Shown here piece after piece: positions 1 through 5,011 of a stretch of 5,011 nucleotides of DNA. The stretch lies in the NCBI GenBank assembly GCA_029268085.1, contig JAJUHD010000173.1, forward strand, positions 1 through 5,011, given 5' to 3'. Below the pieces are notes generated by a model, which searched no databases, was not told the origin of the DNA, and saw only the letters and a program-made list of their open reading frames with translations. The stretch's first letter is position 1, and the number at the start of each line of letters is the position of its first letter. The position numbers and the translations under genes are program-made. This DNA comes from Bacillota bacterium. Lineage in GTDB: Bacteria; Bacillota; Clostridia; Oscillospirales; Oscillospiraceae.

Positions 1-1
1 C

Positions 2-937
2 TGCGACTGCAAAAACATCATTGAGATATGCTCTTTTCTTCGGAACCACAAAGGCTGGAGCAAAACCATGTCTGAACTGCCGCCGTCTCCGAACGCGAAT
101 ATGCTCGAATTTGCTTTAAGCAGAAGAGTTTATGAGGAATATGAAAAACTCTATAAATTCCTTCAGGTTGATGACAAAAAGTATCTGCGTTTTTTTCAGT
201 ACCGGGCCGAGTACAATTTCATACTCGATGCGCTTAAGGAAAAGGGTTCCGTGCAGACGCTTCCGAAAACTCTCGGCTTGACGGATTTTATGAGGACGCA
301 CAGTTTGGTCGATATAGATGCTCTGGAGCACAGTAAAAATTTTACGGCGGTTCTGAGTGCGGTTAAAGACAGCATATATTTTAAGCCGCTGTCGGAACTT
401 AAGTTGGACCCGGAAACCGGCAGGCCGAGCTACTGGGAAGCCAGCGTTGCGTTGGAAAATGCGTATTACAGAGCGATTTTCTCTTATCTTTCCGGGCAGT
501 ATAAGGGGCTGGGAAGGAGAAAGCTGGAGGAAACTCTAGGACTTGAAGCAGATCTGATAAATATTATTGGCATTATCAGACTGCACCGAAGTTTCCATTC
601 TTCGTTGGAAAAGGCTGATGAGCTTCTCATCCCGATCACTTACCATCTGAAGCCTGAATTTATTCAATCTCTTCAGGGGGCAAAGAGTGAAGACGAAGCG
701 CTTGAAATGTTGCGCAAATCTCCTTTCAGCAGATACCTCGAAGGGGCGGATGCTGAAAAAATTGAGAGTATTTTTTATAACTCAATGGAGAAGTTTTGTA
801 AAAAGCTGCTCCGGGTTGCCGATGCGGGCTTAAGCGTGCCGCAGGCTTATCTGGTCCTAAAGGATTTGGAGTGCAAAAAACTCAGCAGGGTTATTGAAGC
901 CGTAAAAGTTGGCGTTGACCCCAAAAGTGTAATCTGA
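2..937 (+). CDS. atpC: V-type ATPase subunit C (AC39/d-like), 5'-partial
   Basis: Subunit C (V0D/AC39 family) is the funnel-shaped socket that couples the central rotor stalk (D-F) to the K ring. The frame is open from base 2 to the stop at 935-937, giving 311 residues in view. A start at ATG 68 would leave only 289 residues, whereas the family is usually about 320-350. The 22 residues before that Met (CDCKNIIEI, then FLRNHKGWSK) read as the N-terminal helix region of clostridial C subunits, so the true start probably lies about 30 codons upstream. The apparent Shine-Dalgarno GGCTGGAG before ATG 68 is the coding sequence for Gly-Trp-Ser. The protein is helical and soluble with no membrane segment, as expected; a YLRFF-YRAEYNF stretch matches the family's helix near the first repeat. 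Subunit I follows after 31 bases. Family assignment rests on remembered family pattern and operon context; the symbol follows general V/A-ATPase naming (ntpC in Enterococcus). Confidence 0.85.
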   Translation, partial: CDCKNIIEICSFLRNHKGWSKTMSELPPSPNANMLEFALSRRVYEEYEKLYKFLQVDDKKYLRFFQYRAEYNFILDALKEKGSVQTLPKTLGLTDFMRTHSLVDIDALEHSKNFTAVLSAVKDSIYFKPLSELKLDPETGRPSYWEASVALENAYYRAIFSYLSGQYKGLGRRKLEETLGLEADLINIIGIIRLHRSFHSSLEKADELLIPITYHLKPEFIQSLQGAKSEDEALEMLRKSPFSRYLEGADAEKIESIFYNSMEKFCKKLLRVADAGLSVPQAYLVLKDLECKKLSRVIEAVKVGVDPKSVI

Positions 938-951
938 TGCTTGCAAAGCAT
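937..951 (+). other. Small inverted repeat between subunits C and I
   Basis: ATGCTT (937-942) and AAGCAT (946-951) are perfect reverse complements around a 3-base loop GCA. The repeat begins on the last base of the subunit C stop codon and ends one base before the Shine-Dalgarno sequence of subunit I. No T-run follows, so it is not an intrinsic terminator. A role in mRNA processing or translation control is only inference, and a 6-bp repeat can arise by chance. Confidence 0.4.
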
Positions 952-952
952 G

Positions 953-960
953 AAAGGAGG
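953..960 (+). promoter_or_regulatory. Shine-Dalgarno sequence of subunit I
   Basis: AAAGGAGG lies 8 bases before ATG 969 and is the strongest ribosome binding site in the window. It decides the start of subunit I in favour of ATG 969 over the in-frame ATGs at codons 6 and 8. Confidence 0.8.
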
Positions 961-968
961 TTAAAACA

Positions 969-2906
969 ATGTCGGTAGAAGCAATGACCATGGTCACCAT
1001 CTCGGGACCTGAAAAAATGGCCTATACCGCGGTAAAAAACCTCGTCGTAAACAGACAATTTCACCCTGAAAGTGCAATAAAGCTGCTGTCCGGCGTTAAA
1101 GAGCTTGTGCCTTTCGACTCCTCGAACCCCTATGCAGACCCGCTTGCGAGGGCTTGTGATATTGCAAAGACTTTGGACCTTGAGCTGGATTACAGGGATT
1201 TTACAAAATCCGCTCCGGATCTTTATGAAGCTTCGGAATATCTGAACAACCTTTCTTCCAGAGTATCGGGGATGTGGGAGGAAAAAGAAGGAAAGACATC
1301 CTTAGTGAAGAACAACGAGGTAGTTATTGAACAGCTTTCGCATTTTTCAACCTTCAATGTGGAATTGAGCAACCTGTTTACAATGAAATATGTAAAGTTC
1401 CGTTTCGGCAGGCTGCCCGTGGAGACTTACAAGGATTGTCTTAAGGCTATCGACGAAAGACCTGATGTCTATTTTGTAAGTTCGGGCAGCCACGGCAGAT
1501 GGGTCTACGGAGCTTATTTTGCGCTGCCCGAAGCTTACGGGAAAATCGAGGCGATATTTGCGTCAATGGGCTTCGAGCGCATCCGTATAGACGTGCAGGG
1601 CAATGTTGCGGATCCTGCGGACGAAGTCATAAAGCGTCTTAAAGCAGAAAATGCCGAAGCCGCCGAGAGAATCAAAGAGCTTGACGCCGAGCTTTCATCC
1701 ATAAAACAGGCCGAAAGCGAAAAACTGCTACTTATATATTCATGGCTCAGGTTCGAAAGCGACTCGTTCGACGTTCTGACGTATGCTGGAAGACGCCACG
1801 GAAAGTTTTATATCATCGGCTGGATACCGAAAAGCATCTCCGAAAGCTATGCCAGTGAGTGCGAATCTTATGACGGCTTTGCCTGCTTCCTTACCGACCC
1901 GAGAGAGATTAGGGAGACCCAGCCTCCGGTAAAGTTCAAAAAAGGCTTCCTTTCCGATATATACCAGCCATACCTCGAAATGTACGGGCTGCCTGCATAC
2001 GGCGAGATTGACCCACGCCTATTCCTCGGAATAACTTATACCGTGCTTTTTGGAATCATGTTCGGAGACGTTGGACAGGGTCTGTCGCTTGCTGCAATAG
2101 GACTGTTGCTGTGGAAGCTCAAAAAAGTCTGGCTTGGGCGAATAGTTGCGCTCTGCGGGTTGTCGGCGACGATCTTTGGATTTGTCTACGGCAGCGTGTT
2201 CGGAGATGAGGAACTGCTTCCGTGGGGGTTCAAAGTCCTTGAGGACGGCAATACGATCAAGATACTGCTGATTGCGGTCGTTATAGGTACCGGCCTGCTG
2301 ATGATTTGCATGATTATGAATATCATCAACGGCATAAGGCAAAACGATATTAAAAAGGTGTTCTTTTCGCCCAACGGCATTGCGGGCTTTGTGTTCTATA
2401 TGGGAATTGCGGTTGCGGTTGTATTCAAGTTCGCTTTGGGCAAAAACATATTCACAGCGCCTTTTATAATTTGTGTTATTATTTTCCCCCTGCTCCTGAT
2501 TTTTGCCGCAACACCGCTTACCAATCTTATCAAGGGCGAAAAGAAATGGATGTCCGAGTCCGTCGGAATGTTCTTCGTCGAAGGATTTTTCGAAATGTTT
2601 GAAACGCTTTTGTCTTACGTTTCCAACACCGTTTCATTCCTGCGAGTGGGCGCGTTCGCAATCAGCCATGCCGGTATGATGATGGTTGTCTACATGCTCT
2701 CTTCAGGTTCCGGCGGCGGTCACAGCATAGGCGGTCTCATATTCGGCAATATTTTTGTAACGGGTCTCGAAGCGATGCTTGTCTGCATACAGGTTCTTCG
2801 TCTCGAGTACTACGAAATGTTCGGACGCTTCTATACGGGCGGAGGCGTTAAATTCAGCCCGAAGACTATAAATTACAAGGCTGCGGATTCAGCCGTAGTT
2901 CGCTAA
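969..2906 (+). CDS. atpI: V-type ATPase subunit I (membrane stator, a-subunit homologue)
   Basis: Subunit I (NtpI, homologous to eukaryotic V-ATPase subunit a) is the static membrane subunit. It provides the ion half-channels facing the K ring and anchors the peripheral stalks. The 645 residues are full length for the family (about 640-670). Residues 1 to about 345 form the cytoplasmic arm, with a charged, coiled-coil-like helix near 213-255. From about 350 there are some eight membrane segments, opening with the conserved LFLGITYTVLFGIMFGDVGQG. The essential arginine is R559 in SNTVSFLRVGAFAISHAG. H567, E601 and R611 sit at the same spacings as the functional residues H743, E789 and R799 relative to R735 of the yeast protein. 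The end LEYYEMFGRFYTGGG is typical of bacterial and archaeal forms. All key residues are intact, so the protein should be functional. The start is set by a strong Shine-Dalgarno. It lies between C (31-base gap) and K (34-base gap). Confidence 0.96.
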   Translation: MSVEAMTMVTISGPEKMAYTAVKNLVVNRQFHPESAIKLLSGVKELVPFDSSNPYADPLARACDIAKTLDLELDYRDFTKSAPDLYEASEYLNNLSSRVSGMWEEKEGKTSLVKNNEVVIEQLSHFSTFNVELSNLFTMKYVKFRFGRLPVETYKDCLKAIDERPDVYFVSSGSHGRWVYGAYFALPEAYGKIEAIFASMGFERIRIDVQGNVADPADEVIKRLKAENAEAAERIKELDAELSSIKQAESEKLLLIYSWLRFESDSFDVLTYAGRRHGKFYIIGWIPKSISESYASECESYDGFACFLTDPREIRETQPPVKFKKGFLSDIYQPYLEMYGLPAYGEIDPRLFLGITYTVLFGIMFGDVGQGLSLAAIGLLLWKLKKVWLGRIVALCGLSATIFGFVYGSVFGDEELLPWGFKVLEDGNTIKILLIAVVIGTGLLMICMIMNIINGIRQNDIKKVFFSPNGIAGFVFYMGIAVAVVFKFALGKNIFTAPFIICVIIFPLLLIFAATPLTNLIKGEKKWMSESVGMFFVEGFFEMFETLLSYVSNTVSFLRVGAFAISHAGMMMVVYMLSSGSGGGHSIGGLIFGNIFVTGLEAMLVCIQVLRLEYYEMFGRFYTGGGVKFSPKTINYKAADSAVVR

Positions 2907-2940
2907 GAAATAAAAAACTCAGATTCTGGAGGTCGTCATC

Positions 2941-3378
2941 ATGGATATCTTTTTCATCGCTGTTATAATGCTTCTTGCGGTTGCTCTTCCTCTCGCAGCA
3001 ATATACCTGCGCGCGAAGCGCGGCAAAAAAAGCAAGACCCCTCTCATAGCAAACATCTGCTGTTTCTTTGGGCTTCTGGTTTTCGGATGTATATATTGCT
3101 TTTCCCAGTCGGCTGAAGCTGCAACCGAAGCCGCGGCCGCGGCAGCTTCCGCCAGCGACGGTATAGCAAAAGGCCTCGGCTATATAGGAGCGGCTCTTGC
3201 GGTCGGACTTTCCGGTATAGGCGGCGGTATTGCAGTCGGCGCTTCATCATCCGCGGCACTTGGCGCTATCTCAGAAAACGACAGCATTTTCGGCAAATCC
3301 CTCATCTTTGTCGGTCTCGCGGAAGGTATCGCGCTTTATGGTCTGCTCATCGCCTTCATGATTATCTCCAGCCTTTAA
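2941..3378 (+). CDS. atpK: V-type ATPase subunit K (ring proteolipid, c-subunit homologue)
   Basis: This is the proteolipid that forms the rotating membrane ring. It has 145 residues, a little shorter than the 156-residue, four-helix Enterococcus protein. Residues 1-23 and about 34-56 are hydrophobic and are separated by a very basic loop (R24 to K32), placing that loop in the cytoplasm. They lack the glycine motif and the acidic ion-binding residue of a normal hairpin. An alanine-rich linker (about 57-72) follows. Residues 73-145 are a canonical hairpin: the glycine-rich helix GLSGIGGGIAVG (89-100), the polar loop around SENDSIFGK (111-119), and the ion-binding helix GLAEGIALYGLL with carboxylate E128. 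There is thus one ion site per polypeptide. The segment before A60 resembles a signal peptide ending in Ala-Glu-Ala, so cleavage is possible. No Gln at position 95 and Gly after E128 favour protons over sodium. GGAGG (2928-2932), 8 bases before the ATG, supports the start. Confidence 0.93.
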   Translation: MDIFFIAVIMLLAVALPLAAIYLRAKRGKKSKTPLIANICCFFGLLVFGCIYCFSQSAEAATEAAAAAASASDGIAKGLGYIGAALAVGLSGIGGGIAVGASSSAALGAISENDSIFGKSLIFVGLAEGIALYGLLIAFMIISSL

Positions 3379-3405
3379 ACTACTGCTGAACGGGAGAACG
3401 AAGAT

Positions 3406-3714
3406 ATGCGTATGTTTGCCGTTGCCGATGAACCAGATGTTCTGACGGGACTGCGGCTTTCGGGAATCGAAGGTAAGCTTGCGGTCAACCGGAAGGAGGC
3501 CGAAGCCTTTGTCGCCGAGGCTGAACAGGACCAGCGGATAGCCGTTCTTCTTATAACCGAAAATTGTGCCGCAATGATACCGGAAACGGTGACGAGGCTC
3601 AAGCTCAGTTCCGTGAACCCGCTGGTCGTCGTAATACCCGGAACCGCAGGCTCGGCCAGACCGGAGGATTCTGTAACAGGTCTTATCAGAGATGCCATAG
3701 GTATCAGAATCTGA
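3406..3714 (+). CDS. atpF: V-type ATPase subunit F (central stalk)
   Basis: Subunit F (called NtpG in Enterococcus) is a small soluble protein that binds subunit D to form the central rotor shaft and sits near subunit C. Its 102 residues match the usual length of about 100-110. The N-terminus MRMFAVADEPDVLTGLRLSGI carries the family pattern (short strand, Asp-Glu, then x-x-TG-RL-GI). The middle strand VLLITENCA is the usual LLITE strand of the Rossmann-like fold, followed by PLVVVIPG and the C-terminal D-S-V-T-G-L-I-R-D-A-I-G-I helix, which contacts the rest of the stalk. GGGAG (3392-3396) lies 9 bases before ATG 3406; the ATG two codons later is a less likely start. It follows K after 27 bases, the shortest gap here. 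The F-before-E order differs from the Enterococcus operon. The symbol is generic A/V-type naming, not F-type subunit b. Confidence 0.93.
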   Translation: MRMFAVADEPDVLTGLRLSGIEGKLAVNRKEAEAFVAEAEQDQRIAVLLITENCAAMIPETVTRLKLSSVNPLVVVIPGTAGSARPEDSVTGLIRDAIGIRI

Positions 3715-3724
3715 AGGAATTTAA

Positions 3725-3744
3725 GCGCCCATTTCTCAATGCGC
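3725..3744 (+). other. Bulged stem-loop between subunits F and E
   Basis: GCGC (3725-3728) can pair with GCGC (3741-3744), and ATT (3731-3733) with AAT (3738-3740), leaving a CC bulge and a TCTC loop. It ends two bases before the Shine-Dalgarno of subunit E (GGAGGTG, 3747-3753). The stem is short and the function unknown; it may be chance. Confidence 0.25.
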
Positions 3745-3760
3745 ATGGAGGTGCGATAAT

Positions 3761-4369
3761 ATGCCGATTCAGGATACAGACAAAAAACTTGAGGCTTTTA
3801 CAGATACCATCATAGCCGAAGCTACAAGGGAAGCGGATAAGATTACCCTTGAGCTGCGGAACAAACAGAACGAGTTAATTCAGAAAGCTGAGGCCTCGAT
3901 TGCTGCCGAAGCGGAAAGATACGAAAAATCGTCTATCGCCGAGGTAAAGGCGGCTGAAGAGAGAAGGATATCGGCAAAGCTTAACAGCAATAAGCATACC
4001 CTTCTCGAATACCGCGAGGCATGGGCGAATGAGATGCATAAGCAGGTTATCAGCAGAATAAACGCTTTTACCGCATCCGATGAGTATTTGCCTCATCTGA
4101 AGGAGCTTCTTAAAAAAGCTATTGACACTTTGGGTTACGGTCTTTCCGCCGAGGTTTTTCTGCGGCCGGAGGATATGAAGTATGCTGATGAGCTTCTTGC
4201 ATCGACCGCAGGAGTCAGCCTTGCTTTCACAGAGGGAGATTTCGCATTGGGCGGGCTGCGGGTCATATGCCATTCCAAAGGGCAGCGCATAGATATGAGC
4301 TTTGATACCGCTCTGAACGATATGGTGGGTCATTTCTCGGAGCTTGCGGGTCTGAAAATGGGCGAATAG
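3761..4369 (+). CDS. atpE: V-type ATPase subunit E (peripheral stalk)
   Basis: Subunit E pairs with a G/H-type subunit to form the peripheral stalk that holds the A3B3 head still against rotation and ties it to subunit I. The 202 residues fit the family (about 185-210). Residues 7 to about 105 are a long, charged, alanine- and glutamate-rich helix, the coiled-coil half that winds around the partner. Residues about 106-202 form the globular alpha/beta head that docks on the top of A/B: a strand SAEVFLRPED, then the family-type FALGGLRVICHSKGQRIDMSFDTALNDM (positions 161-188), whose GG-strand, polar turn, D-x-S-F-D-x-x-L pattern is characteristic. GGAGGTG (3747-3753) 7 bases upstream sets the start. 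Sequence conservation in this family is weak, so the call relies on architecture, the C-terminal motif and position before subunit A. No G/H partner gene is in the window. The symbol is A/V-type naming, not F-type subunit c. Confidence 0.9.
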   Translation: MPIQDTDKKLEAFTDTIIAEATREADKITLELRNKQNELIQKAEASIAAEAERYEKSSIAEVKAAEERRISAKLNSNKHTLLEYREAWANEMHKQVISRINAFTASDEYLPHLKELLKKAIDTLGYGLSAEVFLRPEDMKYADELLASTAGVSLAFTEGDFALGGLRVICHSKGQRIDMSFDTALNDMVGHFSELAGLKMGE

Positions 4370-4374
4370 CCAAC

Positions 4375-4399
4375 CGGTCAGATGACCGCTTCTAAAAGC
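4375..4399 (+). other. Inverted repeats in the gap between subunits E and A
   Basis: CGGTCA (4375-4380) and TGACCG (4383-4388) are perfect reverse complements around GA; as RNA this would be a 5-bp stem with an AGAU loop. Right beside it, GCTT (4388-4391) and AAGC (4396-4399) can form a second, weaker stem that shares one base with the first. The gap of 63 bases is the longest in the window. No run of T follows, so an intrinsic terminator is unlikely. A part in tuning expression of the downstream V1 genes is inference. Confidence 0.4.
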
Positions 4400-4410
4400 A
4401 AACGAATCAT

Positions 4411-4423
4411 CTCCGAACGGAGG
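4411..4423 (+). promoter_or_regulatory. Shine-Dalgarno of subunit A, within a small hairpin
   Basis: GGAGG (4419-4423) lies 9 bases before ATG 4433 and supports that start. CTCC (4411-4414) directly upstream is complementary to GGAG (4419-4422) with a GAAC loop, so the ribosome binding site could be partly hidden in a weak hairpin. Confidence 0.55.
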
Positions 4424-4432
4424 TTTCCTTAA

Positions 4433-5011
4433 ATGGATACAAACAACTATTATATATACGGAGTAAACGGACCCGTCATAACTGTCCGCGGCGGCAGAAG
4501 CCTGCCGATGATGAGCCTCGTTTATGTGGGAAACGATAAGATCCCCGGCGAGGTGGTAAGCGCGAAAGGCGACACGGCGATAGTTCAGGTCTATGAAAGC
4601 AGCAATGGCCTCGGCAAGGACCAGCCGGTTTTTCCAACAGGGAAACCGATGTCCGTACTTCTCGGTCCCGGCATGATTTCCACCACATACGACGGTATAG
4701 CAAGGCCTCTTCAGGCAGTCGCCGACATAGCGGGGAATTTTATCACAAAGGGCATTTCACTCCCTGCGTTGGATACCGAAAAGCTCTGGGATGTGAAGAT
4801 CGACGTTAAAGAAGGCGAGGATGCTGTCGGCGGAATGATCTTTGCAAGGACGAGGGAATCGGATGCGGTTGAGCATCGCAGCATGGTTCCGCCCGACATT
4901 AAGGGAAAATTTGCCGATGTAAAGCCCGACGGACAGTATAAGGTAACTGATGTGATCGCCAATGTCGTAGACGAGCGCGGCAGGAAGACCCCGCTCATGC
5001 TTGCTCAGGAA
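4433..5011 (+). CDS. atpA: V-type ATPase catalytic subunit A, 3'-partial
   Basis: Subunit A is the catalytic subunit; three copies alternate with three B subunits in the V1 head and hydrolyse or make ATP. The window holds the first 193 codons, all open, out of about 585-600 in the family. Residues 7-20 (YIYGVNGPVITVRG) are the conserved start of the N-terminal beta-barrel, continued by GEVV (39-42), GDTAIVQVYESSNGL (46-60) and the family signature SVLLGPGMISTTYDGIARPL (74-93). Residues about 110-190 are the bulge (non-homologous) region unique to A and absent from B and from F-type beta, which tells A apart from B; EHRSMVPP (147-154) belongs to it. The Walker A loop and catalytic glutamate lie beyond the window edge and cannot be checked. 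Start at ATG 4433 is supported by GGAGG upstream and by alignment of the barrel to the usual N-terminus. Confidence 0.96.
   Translation, partial: MDTNNYYIYGVNGPVITVRGGRSLPMMSLVYVGNDKIPGEVVSAKGDTAIVQVYESSNGLGKDQPVFPTGKPMSVLLGPGMISTTYDGIARPLQAVADIAGNFITKGISLPALDTEKLWDVKIDVKEGEDAVGGMIFARTRESDAVEHRSMVPPDIKGKFADVKPDGQYKVTDVIANVVDERGRKTPLMLAQE

Noticed and set aside
1..24. Possible tail of an upstream gene ending at TGA 22-24 (frame 1, LRLQKHH)
   Set aside because: The frame starting at base 2 is open across the same bases and continues into subunit C with family-like residues, so the frame 1 stop is just out of frame.
53..68. Shine-Dalgarno GGCTGGAG and ATG start for subunit C
   Set aside because: The bases are codons for Gly-Trp-Ser within subunit C, and the protein would lack its usual N-terminal helices if it began here.
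2019..2380. Two minus-strand open frames of 107 and 64 codons inside subunit I
   Set aside because: They lie wholly within the conserved membrane domain of subunit I and show no family-like sequence; they are shadows of its codon pattern.
3130..3143. Perfect 14-base GC palindrome GCCGCGGCCGCGGC
   Set aside because: It falls in the alanine linker of subunit K, where runs of GCG and GCC codons make such palindromes by chance.
3375..4333. Minus-strand open frames of 123 and 152 codons opposite subunits F and E
   Set aside because: Their products are low-complexity or unremarkable, and the opposite strand holds recognisable subunits with ribosome binding sites.
4375..4388. CGGTCAGATGACCG as an intrinsic terminator
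   Set aside because: The stem is short and no T-run follows; subunit A with its own ribosome binding site begins 45 bases later.
4476..4998. Minus-strand open frames of 75 and 95 codons near the right end
   Set aside because: They are antisense to the conserved N-terminal part of subunit A, which is open throughout on the + strand.
1..5011. CRISPR array, tRNA/rRNA gene, insertion sequence or toxin-antitoxin pair
   Set aside because: No repeated spacer units, RNA gene motifs, transposase-like proteins or terminal repeats were seen; nearly all bases are covered by ATPase genes.

Overview
The window is one block of co-directional genes (all + strand). It belongs to the operon of a bacterial V-type (A/V-type) rotary ATPase. 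The readable order is subunit C (5' end cut by the window edge), I, K, F, E, then A (3' end cut by the other edge). The gaps between genes are 27 to 63 bases, each gene after the first has a Shine-Dalgarno sequence, and no promoter or strong terminator is visible, so the set is most likely one transcript that continues on both sides. B and D are expected just downstream of A, because every complete complex needs them, but they are outside the window.

The organism looks like an anaerobic Firmicute, most plausibly a clostridial or Oscillospiraceae-type bacterium. This rests on the strong GGAGG-type ribosome binding sites, a base composition that looks near 50% GC by eye, and above all the form of subunit K: a diverged N-terminal membrane hairpin, an alanine-rich linker, then one canonical ion-binding hairpin. 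The taxonomic call is inference.

The gene products fit together as follows. Subunit A is the catalytic ATPase subunit of V1. Subunit F is part of the central rotor stalk with D (not in view). Subunit C is the socket between that stalk and the membrane ring. Subunit K forms the ion-carrying ring. Subunit I is the membrane stator with the essential arginine, and subunit E is half of the peripheral stalk. E's partner (G/H) is not in the window. Ring residues in K favour proton over sodium transport, but this is only a prediction.

Two points need care. First, the ATG at 68 is probably not the start of subunit C: the frame is open to the window edge and the extra residues look like subunit C sequence. 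Second, subunit K has a signal-peptide-like segment before its canonical hairpin, so the mature ring subunit could be either about 145 or about 85 residues long. I saw no sign of a new type of system; this is a recognisable housekeeping ATPase operon with some lineage-specific features.
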